Shown: positions 20,373 to 29,063, counted from the first letter of the stretch. The stretch: DNA of 64,000 nt from Flavobacteriales bacterium (GCA_026129465.1 JAHCIA010000001.1:3179583-3243582), one strand, 5' to 3'. Notes: a model not told the origin generated them from the sequence alone. Program-made: numbers and translations.

Positions 20373-20475
20373 CCGGGGCGAATGTGCCATGGGGCTGTCA
20401 CGATGACCCCTTCGAGGGCCTTGGAGGTAGCCGATCGGCAGACGTCCGCTGCCAAGCTGACAAGGCGGACCGGAC

Positions 20476-20787
20476 CTACTCCACTTCGAGTCCGTCCTCG
20501 GGGTCGAAGTCCTGCGGGGCCACCTGTTCCACGGGGCCGTCGAGGTCGTCGAAGTCCACCACGTTTGAACCGCCCTGCAAGCCGGCGGAAACCAGGCACA
20601 GGACCATGATGGCCGAAGCCAGGGTCCAGGTGCTCTTTTCAAGGAAATCAGCGGTGCGCTGTACACCGCCGATCTGCTGGGCACCGGTGAAACCGGCCGC
20701 CAGCCCGCCCCCCTTGGGGTTCTGGGCCAGCACGACCAGGGCCAGGAGGCCGCAAAGGACAAGGATGATGATGGAGATGGCGACCAT
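20476..20787 (-). CDS. secG: Protein translocase subunit SecG
   Basis: A 103-residue membrane protein with two hydrophobic helices (about 3-22 and 52-72) and the diagnostic loop [13 protein letters not shown] followed by FLEKSTW. SecG joins SecYE and assists SecA-driven export across the inner membrane. The acidic C-terminal tail (DFDDLDGP…[11 protein letters not shown]) is cytoplasmic or periplasmic extension typical of Bacteroidota SecG. It follows the TPR gene with 2 nt between them, in the miaB-regulator-lptE-TPR-secG cluster. Confidence 0.95.
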   Translation of the reverse strand: MVAISIIILVLCGLLALVVLAQNPKGGGLAAGFTGAQQIGGVQRTADFLEKSTWTLASAIMVLCLVSAGLQGGSNVVDFDDLDGPVEQVAPQDFDPEDGLEVE

Positions 20788-20789
20788 GG

Positions 20790-21716
20790 CTATTTGCGGA
20801 GTTGTTCCTCCAGCTCTTTTTGAAGGGCCGCAAAGTAAGTGGATCTGTCGGGGTATTTCAACGCCAGGCGGGCATAGGTGTCGATCGCCTTGGCCAGGTT
20901 GCCCTGCTTCACATGGATGCGGGCCAGGGTCTCGGTGACGATGCCGGCGGTGTCGTCCAAGCTGCGTTTGGCGGCTTGTTGGGGAGAGAAGAATTCGGCC
21001 CTGCGCTCCGGCAGGGGTGCACTCTGCTGGATGAATCGTTCGATCAGCGCGCCGGTGTCGGCAGGGGCTTCGGGCAGAACGGCGGTTGCCTTGCGCGCCG
21101 CTTCCGGGGCGGAAGGAGCGGCGCCCTCGGCGGGCATGGCCCCCAGCCAGGCGGTGAAGGCCATGCGGCGGCCGTGCCCTGGAGCCACCTCCTGCGGGGA
21201 GATCCGTGCTTCCGTGGCGGCGTCCGCAGGGGCGGGCGTGGGAGTCACTTCCAACGCTGAAGTGGGCGCCACCGCCAGGACCGGTGGTTCCACGCCATGT
21301 TCCAGCAACAGTTCATAGCTGCTGGCCAGGGCGGCTTGGCGCACTTCGCGATCCAGCTCATCCGTGGCCTCAGTTGTCGGCCCATGCGATGCGCGCGGCT
21401 CGGGCGAAGGAGCGGGTTCCGGCGTTCCCACAGGCTGCTCCTGTTCCACCGCCGGCTGTGGGTCGGCGGACCGCGGTGGGGGCTCGGACACATGCACCGC
21501 ATCGAACAAGGCCGCACGGGAGGGCAGATGCGCGGCCACATGGCGCAGGGTCTCTTCGTAGAGCACTTCATCGGCCGCATGCTCGCCAGCGGCCCGCAGG
21601 AGATGTGCGCCACTGAACCAGGGGTATCGCTCGCCGAGTTCGCGCAAGGCGGCCAGATCGCCCGCCGCCACGCGTCCGGGGGCTTCGATCAGTTCGGTCA
21701 GTCGTTCGCGTTCCAT
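20790..21716 (-). CDS. TPR-containing protein of the lptE-secG cluster
   Basis: A 308-residue protein with no signal peptide. The N-terminus (LTELIEAPGRVAAGDLAALRELGERYPWFSGAHLL, seen as helical segments 1-45) is conserved in related Bacteroidota clusters; the middle (about 90-230) is Pro/Ala/Glu-rich and probably disordered; the C-terminus (about 250-305) holds TPR-type helices (TLARIHVKQGNLAKAIDTY, LALKYPDRSTYFAALQKEL). TPRs usually bind other proteins. It lies between lptE and secG on the same strand with small gaps, which suggests an envelope-related role, but none is proven. Confidence 0.75.
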   Translation of the reverse strand: MERERLTELIEAPGRVAAGDLAALRELGERYPWFSGAHLLRAAGEHAADEVLYEETLRHVAAHLPSRAALFDAVHVSEPPPRSADPQPAVEQEQPVGTPEPAPSPEPRASHGPTTEATDELDREVRQAALASSYELLLEHGVEPPVLAVAPTSALEVTPTPAPADAATEARISPQEVAPGHGRRMAFTAWLGAMPAEGAAPSAPEAARKATAVLPEAPADTGALIERFIQQSAPLPERRAEFFSPQQAAKRSLDDTAGIVTETLARIHVKQGNLAKAIDTYARLALKYPDRSTYFAALQKELEEQLRK

Positions 21717-21737
21717 GGGCCGGTCATTGGCCGGTGA

Positions 21738-22265
21738 TCACCACCCGCCGAGCGTGCGATCGAAGATATCCTGCGCGAGCTGCCCGCCGATCTCCCGCAC
21801 CAGCTGCTCTTCCACGGTCACCAGGTCCTGGGTGCTGTCGTAGTCGGCGAAGCGGCTCACACTGAACTCCACATTCTTTTTCGGGTCCAACGTGTTCACG
21901 TAGGTGACGCTGGCCGTCATCGTCAGCCGGTTCAGGGCGGCGGTCTCGCTGGCCTGGATGCTCACGGGCTGCATGTCATAGCCGGTGATGGCGCCACTGT
22001 ATTGGAGGTCACCTTCCTCGCGGGCCAGCTTCAGTGGGCTTTGCGCCAGCAGCAGGTCACGCAGCGTTTCGGTGAAGACCTGTGCGCTTTGGGGCGTGGC
22101 GAGCGCCGCGCTGGCTTGGAAAAGGTCCACGCTCACGGTCCGCGCCTCGCCCACATCGCCGCCCGAGAAGGAAACATTCATTCGGCAAGCCGTCAGCAGC
22201 ATGCAGGCGGCGAGCAGACTCGTGGCCAACCCCCAACCCCCGACCTCCAACCCCCGGGCCTTCAT
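21738..22265 (-). CDS. lptE: LPS assembly lipoprotein LptE-like
   Basis: A 175-residue lipoprotein with lipobox LLTAC (lipidated Cys about residue 27). The mature part carries NVSFSGGDVGEARTVSVDLFQ and ends FDRTLGGW, the pattern of Bacteroidota LptE-like proteins that partner LptD in the outer membrane to insert lipopolysaccharide. The position between the sigma-54 regulator/miaB and secG supports this. I start at ATG 22265 (5 nt after the regulator stop) rather than 22283, which would overlap it. Residues 5-14 (GLEVGGWGLA) of the signal peptide are encoded by a degenerate heptamer repeat, so the export signal includes repeat-derived sequence. Confidence 0.8.
   Translation of the reverse strand: MKARGLEVGGWGLATSLLAACMLLTACRMNVSFSGGDVGEARTVSVDLFQASAALATPQSAQVFTETLRDLLLAQSPLKLAREEGDLQYSGAITGYDMQPVSIQASETAALNRLTMTASVTYVNTLDPKKNVEFSVSRFADYDSTQDLVTVEEQLVREIGGQLAQDIFDRTLGGW
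22224..22258. repeat. Degenerate heptamer repeat inside lptE
   Basis: Five consecutive 7-mers on the plus strand: GGCCAAC, CCCCAAC, CCCCGAC, CTCCAAC, CCCCGGG. They lie in the signal-peptide codons of lptE. Similar word-like repeats occur at 23576, 24258, 58753 and 60487. Confidence 0.75.
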
Positions 22266-22269
22266 CGTT

Positions 22270-23481
22270 TCAACCGATCCCATACTCCTTGATCTTGCGG
22301 TAGAGCGTGCGCTCGCTGATGCCCAACTCGGCGGCGGCGGTCTTGCGCTTGTTGCGGTGCTTGGCCAGCGCTTTTCTGATCAGTTCCTTTTCCTTCTCCT
22401 CCAGGCTCAACACTTCCTCCACTTCGGTGTGGTCGACGTCCTCGTCCTCCACCTCGCCCGGCATATGGATGCTCATGGTGCCTTGTGGCGCGTGGGCCGG
22501 GATGATGTACTCCTCGCGCAGCGCTGCGGGCATCTTGGTGGCGGGCAGCGGCTGCCCGGTGAGCACCTGCACCTGCTCCTTCAGCGCGTTCAGGTCGTTC
22601 TTCATGTCGAACAGGAACTTGAAGATCAGTTCCCGCTCACTCACGCTGTCCAACCCACCGCCGTTCGAGGGGCCGCCACCCATGGGCACCAGGGCGGTCA
22701 CTTCCTCGGGCAGATATCGCCGCAGTGTGCGTGAATCGATCTCGCGGGTGCGTTCGATCACGCTCATCTGTTCCACGATGTTGCGCAACTGGCGCACGTT
22801 GCCGGGCCAGCGGTAGGCGAGCAGCAGTTGCAGCGCGTCGTCCTTCAGGGAAAGGGGCGGCGCCTTGTACTTGGTGGCGGCATCCTGGGCGAACCAGCGG
22901 AAGAGCAGGTGGATGTCCTCCTTGCGCTCGCGCAGGGCGGGCACGTGGATGGGCACGGTGTTCAAGCGGTAGTAGAGGTCTTCGCGGAAGCTGCCCTTGG
23001 CCACGGCCTGCAGCATGTGAACATTGGTGGCGGCCACAACGCGCACGTTGGTCTTCTGGGCCTTGCTGCTGCCCACGCGGATGAATTCGCCAGTCTCCAG
23101 CACGCGAAGCAGGCGCACTTGTGTTGTCAGCGGCAGCTCGCCCACTTCATCCAGGAAGATGGTGCCGCCATTGGCCACCTCGAAGTAGCCCTTGCGCGCC
23201 TCGTGCGCCCCGGTGAAGGAGCCCTTCTCGTGCCCGAAGAGTTCGCTGTCGATGGTGCCCTCCGGTATGGCGCCACAGTTCACGGCGATGTACGGACCGT
23301 GCTTGCGGGCGCTGTACGCGTGGATGATCTGCGGCATCACCTCCTTGCCGCTGCCGCTCTCGCCCTGGATCAGCACGCTGAGATCGGTGGGCGCCACCTG
23401 GGCGGCGATCTCGATGGCGCGGTCCAGCACGGGCGAGGTGCCGATGATGCTGAAGCGCTGTTTGATGGCCTGGACGTTCAT
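22270..23481 (-). CDS. Sigma-54-dependent transcriptional activator (AAA+, Fis-type HTH)
   Basis: A 403-residue enhancer-binding protein with no receiver or sensor domain. Walker A is GESGSGKE (40-47), the sigma-54 contact loop is GSFTGA (87-92; usually GAFTGA), Walker B is TIFLDE (107-112), and the arginine-finger/sensor region FREDLYYRLNTVP and WPGNVRQLRN follow. The C-terminus (about 378-400) is a Fis-type helix-turn-helix (AAAELGISERTLYRKIKEYG). It hydrolyses ATP to remodel RpoN holoenzyme at -24/-12 promoters. Its start overlaps the miaB stop by ATGA. Lack of an N-terminal control domain suggests control by expression level or a partner. Targets are not known from sequence. Confidence 0.9.
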   Translation of the reverse strand: MNVQAIKQRFSIIGTSPVLDRAIEIAAQVAPTDLSVLIQGESGSGKEVMPQIIHAYSARKHGPYIAVNCGAIPEGTIDSELFGHEKGSFTGAHEARKGYFEVANGGTIFLDEVGELPLTTQVRLLRVLETGEFIRVGSSKAQKTNVRVVAATNVHMLQAVAKGSFREDLYYRLNTVPIHVPALRERKEDIHLLFRWFAQDAATKYKAPPLSLKDDALQLLLAYRWPGNVRQLRNIVEQMSVIERTREIDSRTLRRYLPEEVTALVPMGGGPSNGGGLDSVSERELIFKFLFDMKNDLNALKEQVQVLTGQPLPATKMPAALREEYIIPAHAPQGTMSIHMPGEVEDEDVDHTEVEEVLSLEEKEKELIRKALAKHRNKRKTAAAELGISERTLYRKIKEYGIG

Positions 23482-24953
23482 GTGACCGGTATGCTTTCCT
23501 GAATGACCTCCAGCACGTCACCCTGCAGGCTGCCGCTGGTGGCGCTGGTGATCCGGGTGCGGATGAGATCGCCGGGTTGGAGTTGGAGGTTGTCAGTTGC
23601 CGATTGTCCGTTGTCCGGCTTCCTGCTGACAACGGACAACTGAGAACCGGCAACCGTCTTCGGCACGATCACCACCGCATTCTGGCTGTTGCGCCCGTAC
23701 ATGTGCTCCTCACTTCGCTTGCTTACACCCTCGATGAGCACGTCGTGCGTCTGCCCCACATAGCCCGCCATGCGCATCCCGCTCATCTTCTTTTGCAACG
23801 CGATGATCTCCTGCAGGCGGCGGTTCTTTTCCTGGGAGGGCACATCGTCGGTGTACTTGCGCGCGGCCAGGGTCTTGGGCCGTTCGCTATACATGAACAT
23901 GAAGGCCATGTCGTAGCCGACCTCCTCGATCAGTGAAAGGGTCTGCCGGTGGTCCTTCTCGGACTCGCCGCAATACCCCGCGATGATGTCGGTGCTGATG
24001 GCGCAGTCAGGCATGTGGCGGCGGATGCTCGCGATGCGCTCCAGGTACCAGGAGCGATCGTAGCCCCGGTTCATGCGTTTCAGCACCTCGCTGCTGCCGC
24101 TTTGCACAGGCAGGTGGATGTACTTGCAGATGTTCGGGTACTTCGCCATCACCACCAGCACCTTGTCGGTCATGTCCTTGGGGTGGCTCGTGCTGTACCG
24201 GATGCGCAGGGTGGGGCAGGCCAGGGCCACCATCTCCAGCAGGTCGGCGAAGTCGGTGGTTGGCAGGTCCTGCCGATTGCCGACCGCCGACTGCTGGGTT
24301 GTGGGCTGTGCGCTGGCCTCGCGCTGGGTCCATTTGTACGAATCCACGTTCTGCCCCAGCAGGGTCACCTCCTTGTAGCCCTTGGCCACCAGGTCGCGGC
24401 ACTCGTCCACGATACTGTATGGATCGCGGCTGCGCTCTCTGCCCCGGGTGAAGGGCACCACGCAGAAGGCGCACATATTGTCGCAGCCCCGCATGATGGT
24501 GACGAAGGCCGTGACACCATTCGTGTCCAGGCGCACCGGTACGATCTCACCGTAGGTCTCCTCGCGGCTCAGCAGCACATTCACGGCTTTTTGGCCGGTT
24601 CCCACCTTTTCCAACAGGTCGGGAAGGGTTCGGTAGGCATCGGGGCCCACCACCAGGTCCACCACTTTCTTCTTTTCCAGCAGGTCCTCGCGCATGCGTT
24701 CGGCCATACAGCCCAGCACACCCACCTTCAAGCCCTTGTTCCGGGCCTTCAGGTTGTTCATCTCGTTGATGCGCTGCAGCACGGTATACTCGGCCTTCTC
24801 GCGGATGCTGCACGTGTTCAGCAACACCAGGTCGGCCTCCTCGGCGGTCTTCACAGGCTTGTAGCCGTCCTGGGCCAGAATGCTCGCCACGACCTCACTG
24901 TCGCTGACATTCATCTGGCAGCCGTAGCTTTCGATGTAGACCCGTTTGGCCAT
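23478..24953 (-). CDS. miaB: tRNA-2-methylthio-N6-isopentenyladenosine synthase MiaB
   Basis: A 491-residue radical-SAM methylthiotransferase that adds a methylthio group to i6A37 of tRNA. Residues 1-120 are the UPF0004 domain with cluster ligands Cys12, Cys48 and Cys82; the radical-SAM motif is Cys157-x3-Cys161-x2-Cys164 (GCDNMCAFCVVPF); the C-terminal TRAM domain is about 410-485. It is about 50 residues longer than usual because of two insertions encoded by heptamer-type repeats: about 212-232 after the radical-SAM motif and about 433-459 in the TRAM domain. Both keep the frame. ATG 24953 is chosen; it matches the family start and lies just after a strong promoter. Confidence 0.95.
   Translation of the reverse strand: MAKRVYIESYGCQMNVSDSEVVASILAQDGYKPVKTAEEADLVLLNTCSIREKAEYTVLQRINEMNNLKARNKGLKVGVLGCMAERMREDLLEKKKVVDLVVGPDAYRTLPDLLEKVGTGQKAVNVLLSREETYGEIVPVRLDTNGVTAFVTIMRGCDNMCAFCVVPFTRGRERSRDPYSIVDECRDLVAKGYKEVTLLGQNVDSYKWTQREASAQPTTQQSAVGNRQDLPTTDFADLLEMVALACPTLRIRYSTSHPKDMTDKVLVVMAKYPNICKYIHLPVQSGSSEVLKRMNRGYDRSWYLERIASIRRHMPDCAISTDIIAGYCGESEKDHRQTLSLIEEVGYDMAFMFMYSERPKTLAARKYTDDVPSQEKNRRLQEIIALQKKMSGMRMAGYVGQTHDVLIEGVSKRSEEHMYGRNSQNAVVIVPKTVAGSQLSVVSRKPDNGQSATDNLQLQPGDLIRTRITSATSGSLQGDVLEVIQESIPVT
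23576..23655. repeat. Degenerate heptamer repeat with inverted halves inside miaB
   Basis: Plus-strand words TTGGAGG, TTGTCAG, TTGCCGA, TTGTCCG, TTGTCCG are followed, after a short spacer, by the reverse-complement type words TGACAAC, GGACAAC, TGAGAAC, CGGCAAC. The arms can partly pair as a hairpin. Encodes residues about 433-459 of MiaB. Confidence 0.75.
24258..24312. repeat. Degenerate heptamer repeat, second copy inside miaB
   Basis: Minus-strand words AGTCGGC, GGTCGGC, AATCGGC and flanking GGCAGGTCCTGCC palindrome. Encodes residues about 212-232 of MiaB (the AQPTTQQSAVGNRQDLPTT segment), absent from ordinary MiaB proteins. Confidence 0.65.
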
Positions 24954-24960
24954 GAGGCCG

Positions 24961-24990
24961 CAAAGGTACAGGGCACGGGGGTGCTGACAA
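24961..24990 (-). promoter_or_regulatory. Bacteroidota promoter for the miaB operon
   Basis: Minus strand has TTG, exactly 19 nt, then TACCTTTG, a full match to the Bacteroidota consensus. It ends 7 nt before the miaB ATG, so the transcript would be nearly leaderless. Confidence 0.7.
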
Positions 24991-25040
24991 GCTGGCAGGA
25001 GCCGTACATGGATGCAGGTTGGACCACGATCTTTGGTGGT

Positions 25041-25814
25041 ATGCGGTTTCTCACCTGCCTGGTCCTTTGCGGCATGGGCCTTACCGCCCAAGGCCAATAT
25101 GATCTGGGACTCTCGGCAGGTGGGTATGCCTATGTGATGTACGCCAACAAGGCTCACCGGCCGGGTTCGGCGGTTCGCTTCAATTCCGGGCAATCCCTGC
25201 CATGGACCGTCGCGCTGCATTACCGGGAGCGGAGCACCCGCAAGGTGGACCTGGGTGCCGAGCTACGCTATGTCCATCGTGAATTCCAGATGCGAACCCA
25301 AGGCGGTAGCTTGGACTACCAGTACCTCCACACCATGGATGTGGCGCTGGACCTGTTGTATATGTCCATCCTCCCTGAATTTTCCCTGGACGACCGTGGC
25401 ATCGGTGTGGTACGCTTTGGACCGCAGATCGGTCTCAAGTTCGGCAGCAGTACCGTGGAAGGGAGATTGGAGGAATGGTCCTTGCCCGAGTTCTACAAGA
25501 GCACGGTGATCCCCTCTGGACCTGCCAACGACTTCCGTGGCGATGTCCGTTTCCTGGTCGGTTTGGGGCTCCGCTATCCCATGGGTCGGCATCTGGCCGT
25601 GGCGATCGACCCCTATTGGAGCATCGCGCTCAGCTCCATGCTGAAGTGGGAAGCGGCCAGTGTGGGCATGGGTGGCCACGACATGGGGCTTACCATTGGA
25701 CTCGCCTGGGCCAGTCCGGGCCAGGGCTTGTGGCGATCCTTCAGGGCGGGAGCGCCTGTGAAGAACAAGGGCATGATCAATGCTCCGGCAGGTACTCCAG
25801 GCTCACCGAATTGA
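25041..25814 (+). CDS. Outer-membrane beta-barrel protein, function unknown
   Basis: A 257-residue protein with a signal peptide (MRFLTCLVLCGMGLTAQGQ). The mature part alternates hydrophobic and polar residues in short strands (DLGLSAGGYAYVMY, KVDLGAELRYVHREFQM, FRGDVRFLVGLGLRY, DMGLTIGLAWA), like the 8- or 10-strand barrels common in Bacteroidota. I recognise no specific family. The usual C-terminal aromatic is missing: the protein continues past the last strand with a Pro/Gly-rich tail that overlaps the msrB 3' end by 38 nt. The true stop of the functional protein may therefore be under different selection. Divergent from miaB. Confidence 0.65.
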   Translation: MRFLTCLVLCGMGLTAQGQYDLGLSAGGYAYVMYANKAHRPGSAVRFNSGQSLPWTVALHYRERSTRKVDLGAELRYVHREFQMRTQGGSLDYQYLHTMDVALDLLYMSILPEFSLDDRGIGVVRFGPQIGLKFGSSTVEGRLEEWSLPEFYKSTVIPSGPANDFRGDVRFLVGLGLRYPMGRHLAVAIDPYWSIALSSMLKWEAASVGMGGHDMGLTIGLAWASPGQGLWRSFRAGAPVKNKGMINAPAGTPGSPN

Positions 25815-26331
25815 TGCAATACCGCAAGCCCGTCGGCTTCGGCCCATCGTCGAACACATGGCCAAGGTGGGCGCTGCATCGTCCGCAGGTGACCTCGGTG
25901 CGCACCATGCCGTGGCTCCGGTCCTCATGGTACTTCATCGCTTCCTTTCGTTCGGGTTGGAAGAAGCTCGGCCAACCGCAGCTGCTGGAGAACTTCGCAT
26001 CGGCCTGGAAGAGGATATTGCCGCACACCGCGCAGGCGTATGTGCCGATACCCTCGAAATCCCAATACTTGCCCGTGAAGGCGCGCTCGGTGCCCGCCTC
26101 GAAGGCGATGCGGTACAGCTCCGGTGGCAACAGCCTCTTCCATTCGCTCTCGGGTACGTCCAGCTTGCTGGTGTCCGTGTGCGAGTAGTAGGGATTGCTC
26201 CTGTGGTCATACTGGGTCATGTCATCCATGGCGGTGGAGTTCTTGGGTCGTGTCTGCCCCGCGCAGCTTCCCGTGCCCAGTATCAACAAGGTCAGCAGGG
26301 CCAGGGTCATGTTCGGGTGCGACTTGGGCAT
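25777..26331 (-). CDS. msrB: Exported peptide-methionine (R)-S-oxide reductase MsrB
   Basis: A 184-residue MsrB with an N-terminal export signal (MPKSHPNMTLALLTLLILGT then GSCAG, a plausible lipobox). The catalytic domain covers about 45-180: zinc ligands CAVCGN and CGRC, the CGWPSFF substrate pocket, HLGHVFDDGP, and the catalytic Cys in RYCINSVSL. It repairs oxidised methionine in proteins; the signal places it in the periplasm or on a membrane. ATG 26331 is preferred as it begins the signal. Its 3' end overlaps the barrel gene tail-to-tail by 38 nt (25777-25814). Confidence 0.92.
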   Translation of the reverse strand: MPKSHPNMTLALLTLLILGTGSCAGQTRPKNSTAMDDMTQYDHRSNPYYSHTDTSKLDVPESEWKRLLPPELYRIAFEAGTERAFTGKYWDFEGIGTYACAVCGNILFQADAKFSSSCGWPSFFQPERKEAMKYHEDRSHGMVRTEVTCGRCSAHLGHVFDDGPKPTGLRYCINSVSLEYLPEH

Positions 26332-26543
26332 GGCGGATGTGGCGAAGTTCCGCTGGATAACGCATCCGCGGCATGCACCGTTCATTCCATGCTCCGACCG
26401 GTCCGACCTTCCACCCCCCCCAACATCCTCGCTTGTGGAAAAAATCCTTCCCCCTAAAGGGGAAGTATATCCATGGATGGGTGCGGTGTGGGTGTGGTCG
26501 TTGCTGATGACCTTTTATTTGCCGCCGCTAACGCGTTCCGGAC

Positions 26544-29063
26544 ATGGCCAAGAAGAGCACGACAGGGGATCTGGTGATCGTGGAGTCGCCCGCCAAGGCG
26601 AAGACCATAGAGAAGTATCTGGGAGAGGGCTTCAAAGTGTTGAGCAGCTATGGCCATGTGCGCGATCTGCCGGAGCGCGACCTGAGTGTGGACGTGGAGA
26701 ACGGATTCGAGCCGGTGTACATCATCCCGGACGACAAGAAGGCACGTTTGAAGGAACTGCGGAAGGAATCGGACAAGGCGAACACCGTGTGGCTGGCCAC
26801 TGATGAGGACCGCGAGGGGGAGGCCATCAGCTGGCACTTGAAGGAAGCCCTGGAACTGTCCGACGACAAGGTGAAGCGTATCACCTTCAACGAGATCACC
26901 AAGAAGGCCGTCACCGAGGCCATGGCCCAGCCGCGCGGCATCGACGTGCATCTGGTGGATGCCCAGCAGGCCCGACGCGTGCTGGACCGCTTGGTGGGCT
27001 ATGAGTTGAGCCCGGTGCTCTGGCGCAAAGTGAAGCCCAGCCTCAGCGCGGGCCGCGTGCAAAGCGTGGCCGTTCGCCTGATCGTGGAACGCGAGCGTGA
27101 GATCCTGGACTTCGATGCGAAGAGCGCCTTCCGGATCACCGTGTTACTCACCACCGAGAAGGGCGCCACCGTGAAGGCCGAGTTGCCAGCACGATTCGCC
27201 ACGGAGCAGGAGGCCCTGGCCTTCTTGCAAGGCTGCATCGGCGCCGGCTTCACCGTTTCCGCCGTGGAGAAGAAACCCGGCAAACGCTCGCCCGCAGCGC
27301 CCTTCACCACCAGCACCCTGCAACAGGAGGCCAGTCGCAAGCTGGGCTATGGGGTGGATCGCACCATGCGCATCGCGCAAGGCCTTTACGAGCAGGGGCA
27401 CATCACCTATATGCGTACCGACTCGGTGAACCTGAGCGACCTGGCCATCGAGGCGGCCAAGGAGGCCATTACGGAGCAATACGGCGACCGCTACAGCAAA
27501 CCGCGCCGATATACCAGCAAGAGCAAGGGCGCGCAGGAGGCCCACGAGGCCATCCGCCCCACCGACATGCGGGTGCGCAGTGCCGGTGCCGACCGCGATG
27601 CCGAACGCCTCTACGACCTCATCCAGAAGCGCACCCTGGCCAGCCAGATGGCCGATGCCGAGTTGGAGAAGACGGTGGTGGACATCGCCATCAGCACACG
27701 GCCCGACGAAAGCTTGCGGGCGCAGGGTGAGGTGATCCTCTTCGACGGCTTCCTGAAAGTGTACATGGAAGGGAAGGATGATGAGGACAGTGAGGAACAG
27801 GAGGGCCTGCTCCCGGAGATGCGTCAGGGCGAACAACTCGGCCTGCGTGAGATGACCGCCACGCAGCGCTTCGACCGGCCCGCGCCGCGCTATACCGAGG
27901 CCAGCCTGGTGAAGAAGCTGGAGGAACTCGGCATCGGGCGTCCCAGCACCTACGCGCCCACCATCAGCACGGTGCAGAAGCGCGGCTACGTGGTAAAGGA
28001 GAACCGCGACGGCGTCCAGCGCCCGTACCGGGTCCTCTCATTGGCCGATGGGCAGGTGAAGGAGACCACCGCCATGGAGAACGTGGGCGCTGAAAAGCAG
28101 AAACTCTTCCCCACGGACATCGGCATGGTGGTGAACGACTTCCTGGTGGAGCATTTCCCCGTGATCGTGGACCTGAACTTCACCGCCAAGGTGGAGGAGG
28201 AGTTCGATGTGATCGCCGAGGGGAAGGAGAACTGGCGCGAGATGATCGCCCGCTTCTACAAGCCTTTCCACGCCACCATCGGCACGGTGAAGGATACCGC
28301 TGAGAAGGCCACCGGCGCACGTGAACTGGGCGTGGACCCCTCCAGTGGCAAGAAGGTGTACGCGCGCATCGGCCGTTTCGGGCCCATGATCCAGATCGGC
28401 GAGGCGGAGGACGAGGAGAAGCCACGCTTCGCCAGCCTGCGCAAGGACCAAAGCATAGGCTCCATCACTTACGAGGAGGCCATGGACCTCTTCAAACTGC
28501 CGCGCACCCTCGGCAACCATGAAGGGGAGGAGCTCATCGTGGGCGTGGGGCGGTTCGGACCCTATGTGAAACTCGGCAGCACATTCGCCAGCCTCACCGC
28601 CGAGGACGACCCCCTGGAGATCGACCTGCGCCGGGCCATCGAACTCATCGATCAGAAGAAGGCCGCCAGTGTTACCCGTGAACTGGGTGAGTATGAGGGC
28701 GAGACCATTGTGCAGGGCCGGGGGCGCTTCGGACCCTTCGTGAAGTTCGGCAAGCTCTACGCGAACATCCCGAAAGGGGAGGAACCCGCCACGGTGACCC
28801 TGGAGCGCGCCATCGAACTCATCCAGGCCAAGAAGGCCGGCGCGAAGCAGAACATCCTGAAGGATTTCGAGGGCTCCAACATCCAGGTGCTCGACGGCCG
28901 ATACGGACCGTATATCACGGACGGTAAGAAGAATGCCAAGATCCCAGGGGGCAAGGAACCGAAGGACCTGACACTGGAGGAGGTGACCAAGCTTATCGCT
29001 GAAGCACCGGAGAAGAAAGGTGGGGCACGGCGCAGTGCGGCCCGGAAGCGCACCCCGCGTTGA
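26544..29063 (+). CDS. topA: DNA topoisomerase I (type IA)
   Basis: An 839-residue type IA topoisomerase that relaxes negative supercoils. The TOPRIM domain is at about 8-130 (VIVESPAKAKTI, TDEDREGEAISWH); the catalytic tyrosine is Tyr289 in ITYMRTDSVNLS; GIGRPSTYAPTI marks domain IV. The C-terminus has no zinc fingers; instead there are four Toprim-C-type repeats (IGRFGPMIQIG, VGRFGPYVKLG, RGRFGPFVKFG, DGRYGPYITDG), then a basic tail. In Bacteroidota topA often neighbours the type IX secretion core, as here. Confidence 0.97.
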   Translation: MAKKSTTGDLVIVESPAKAKTIEKYLGEGFKVLSSYGHVRDLPERDLSVDVENGFEPVYIIPDDKKARLKELRKESDKANTVWLATDEDREGEAISWHLKEALELSDDKVKRITFNEITKKAVTEAMAQPRGIDVHLVDAQQARRVLDRLVGYELSPVLWRKVKPSLSAGRVQSVAVRLIVEREREILDFDAKSAFRITVLLTTEKGATVKAELPARFATEQEALAFLQGCIGAGFTVSAVEKKPGKRSPAAPFTTSTLQQEASRKLGYGVDRTMRIAQGLYEQGHITYMRTDSVNLSDLAIEAAKEAITEQYGDRYSKPRRYTSKSKGAQEAHEAIRPTDMRVRSAGADRDAERLYDLIQKRTLASQMADAELEKTVVDIAISTRPDESLRAQGEVILFDGFLKVYMEGKDDEDSEEQEGLLPEMRQGEQLGLREMTATQRFDRPAPRYTEASLVKKLEELGIGRPSTYAPTISTVQKRGYVVKENRDGVQRPYRVLSLADGQVKETTAMENVGAEKQKLFPTDIGMVVNDFLVEHFPVIVDLNFTAKVEEEFDVIAEGKENWREMIARFYKPFHATIGTVKDTAEKATGARELGVDPSSGKKVYARIGRFGPMIQIGEAEDEEKPRFASLRKDQSIGSITYEEAMDLFKLPRTLGNHEGEELIVGVGRFGPYVKLGSTFASLTAEDDPLEIDLRRAIELIDQKKAASVTRELGEYEGETIVQGRGRFGPFVKFGKLYANIPKGEEPATVTLERAIELIQAKKAGAKQNILKDFEGSNIQVLDGRYGPYITDGKKNAKIPGGKEPKDLTLEEVTKLIAEAPEKKGGARRSAARKRTPR

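Noticed and set aside
20300..20475. CIRCE operator upstream of groES
   Set aside because: No TTAGCACTC inverted repeat or close variant is present.
26440..26475. CTTCCCC/GGGGAAG short hairpin before topA taken as a terminator
   Set aside because: It lies between divergent genes, where no transcript needs to end; at most a minor inverted repeat.
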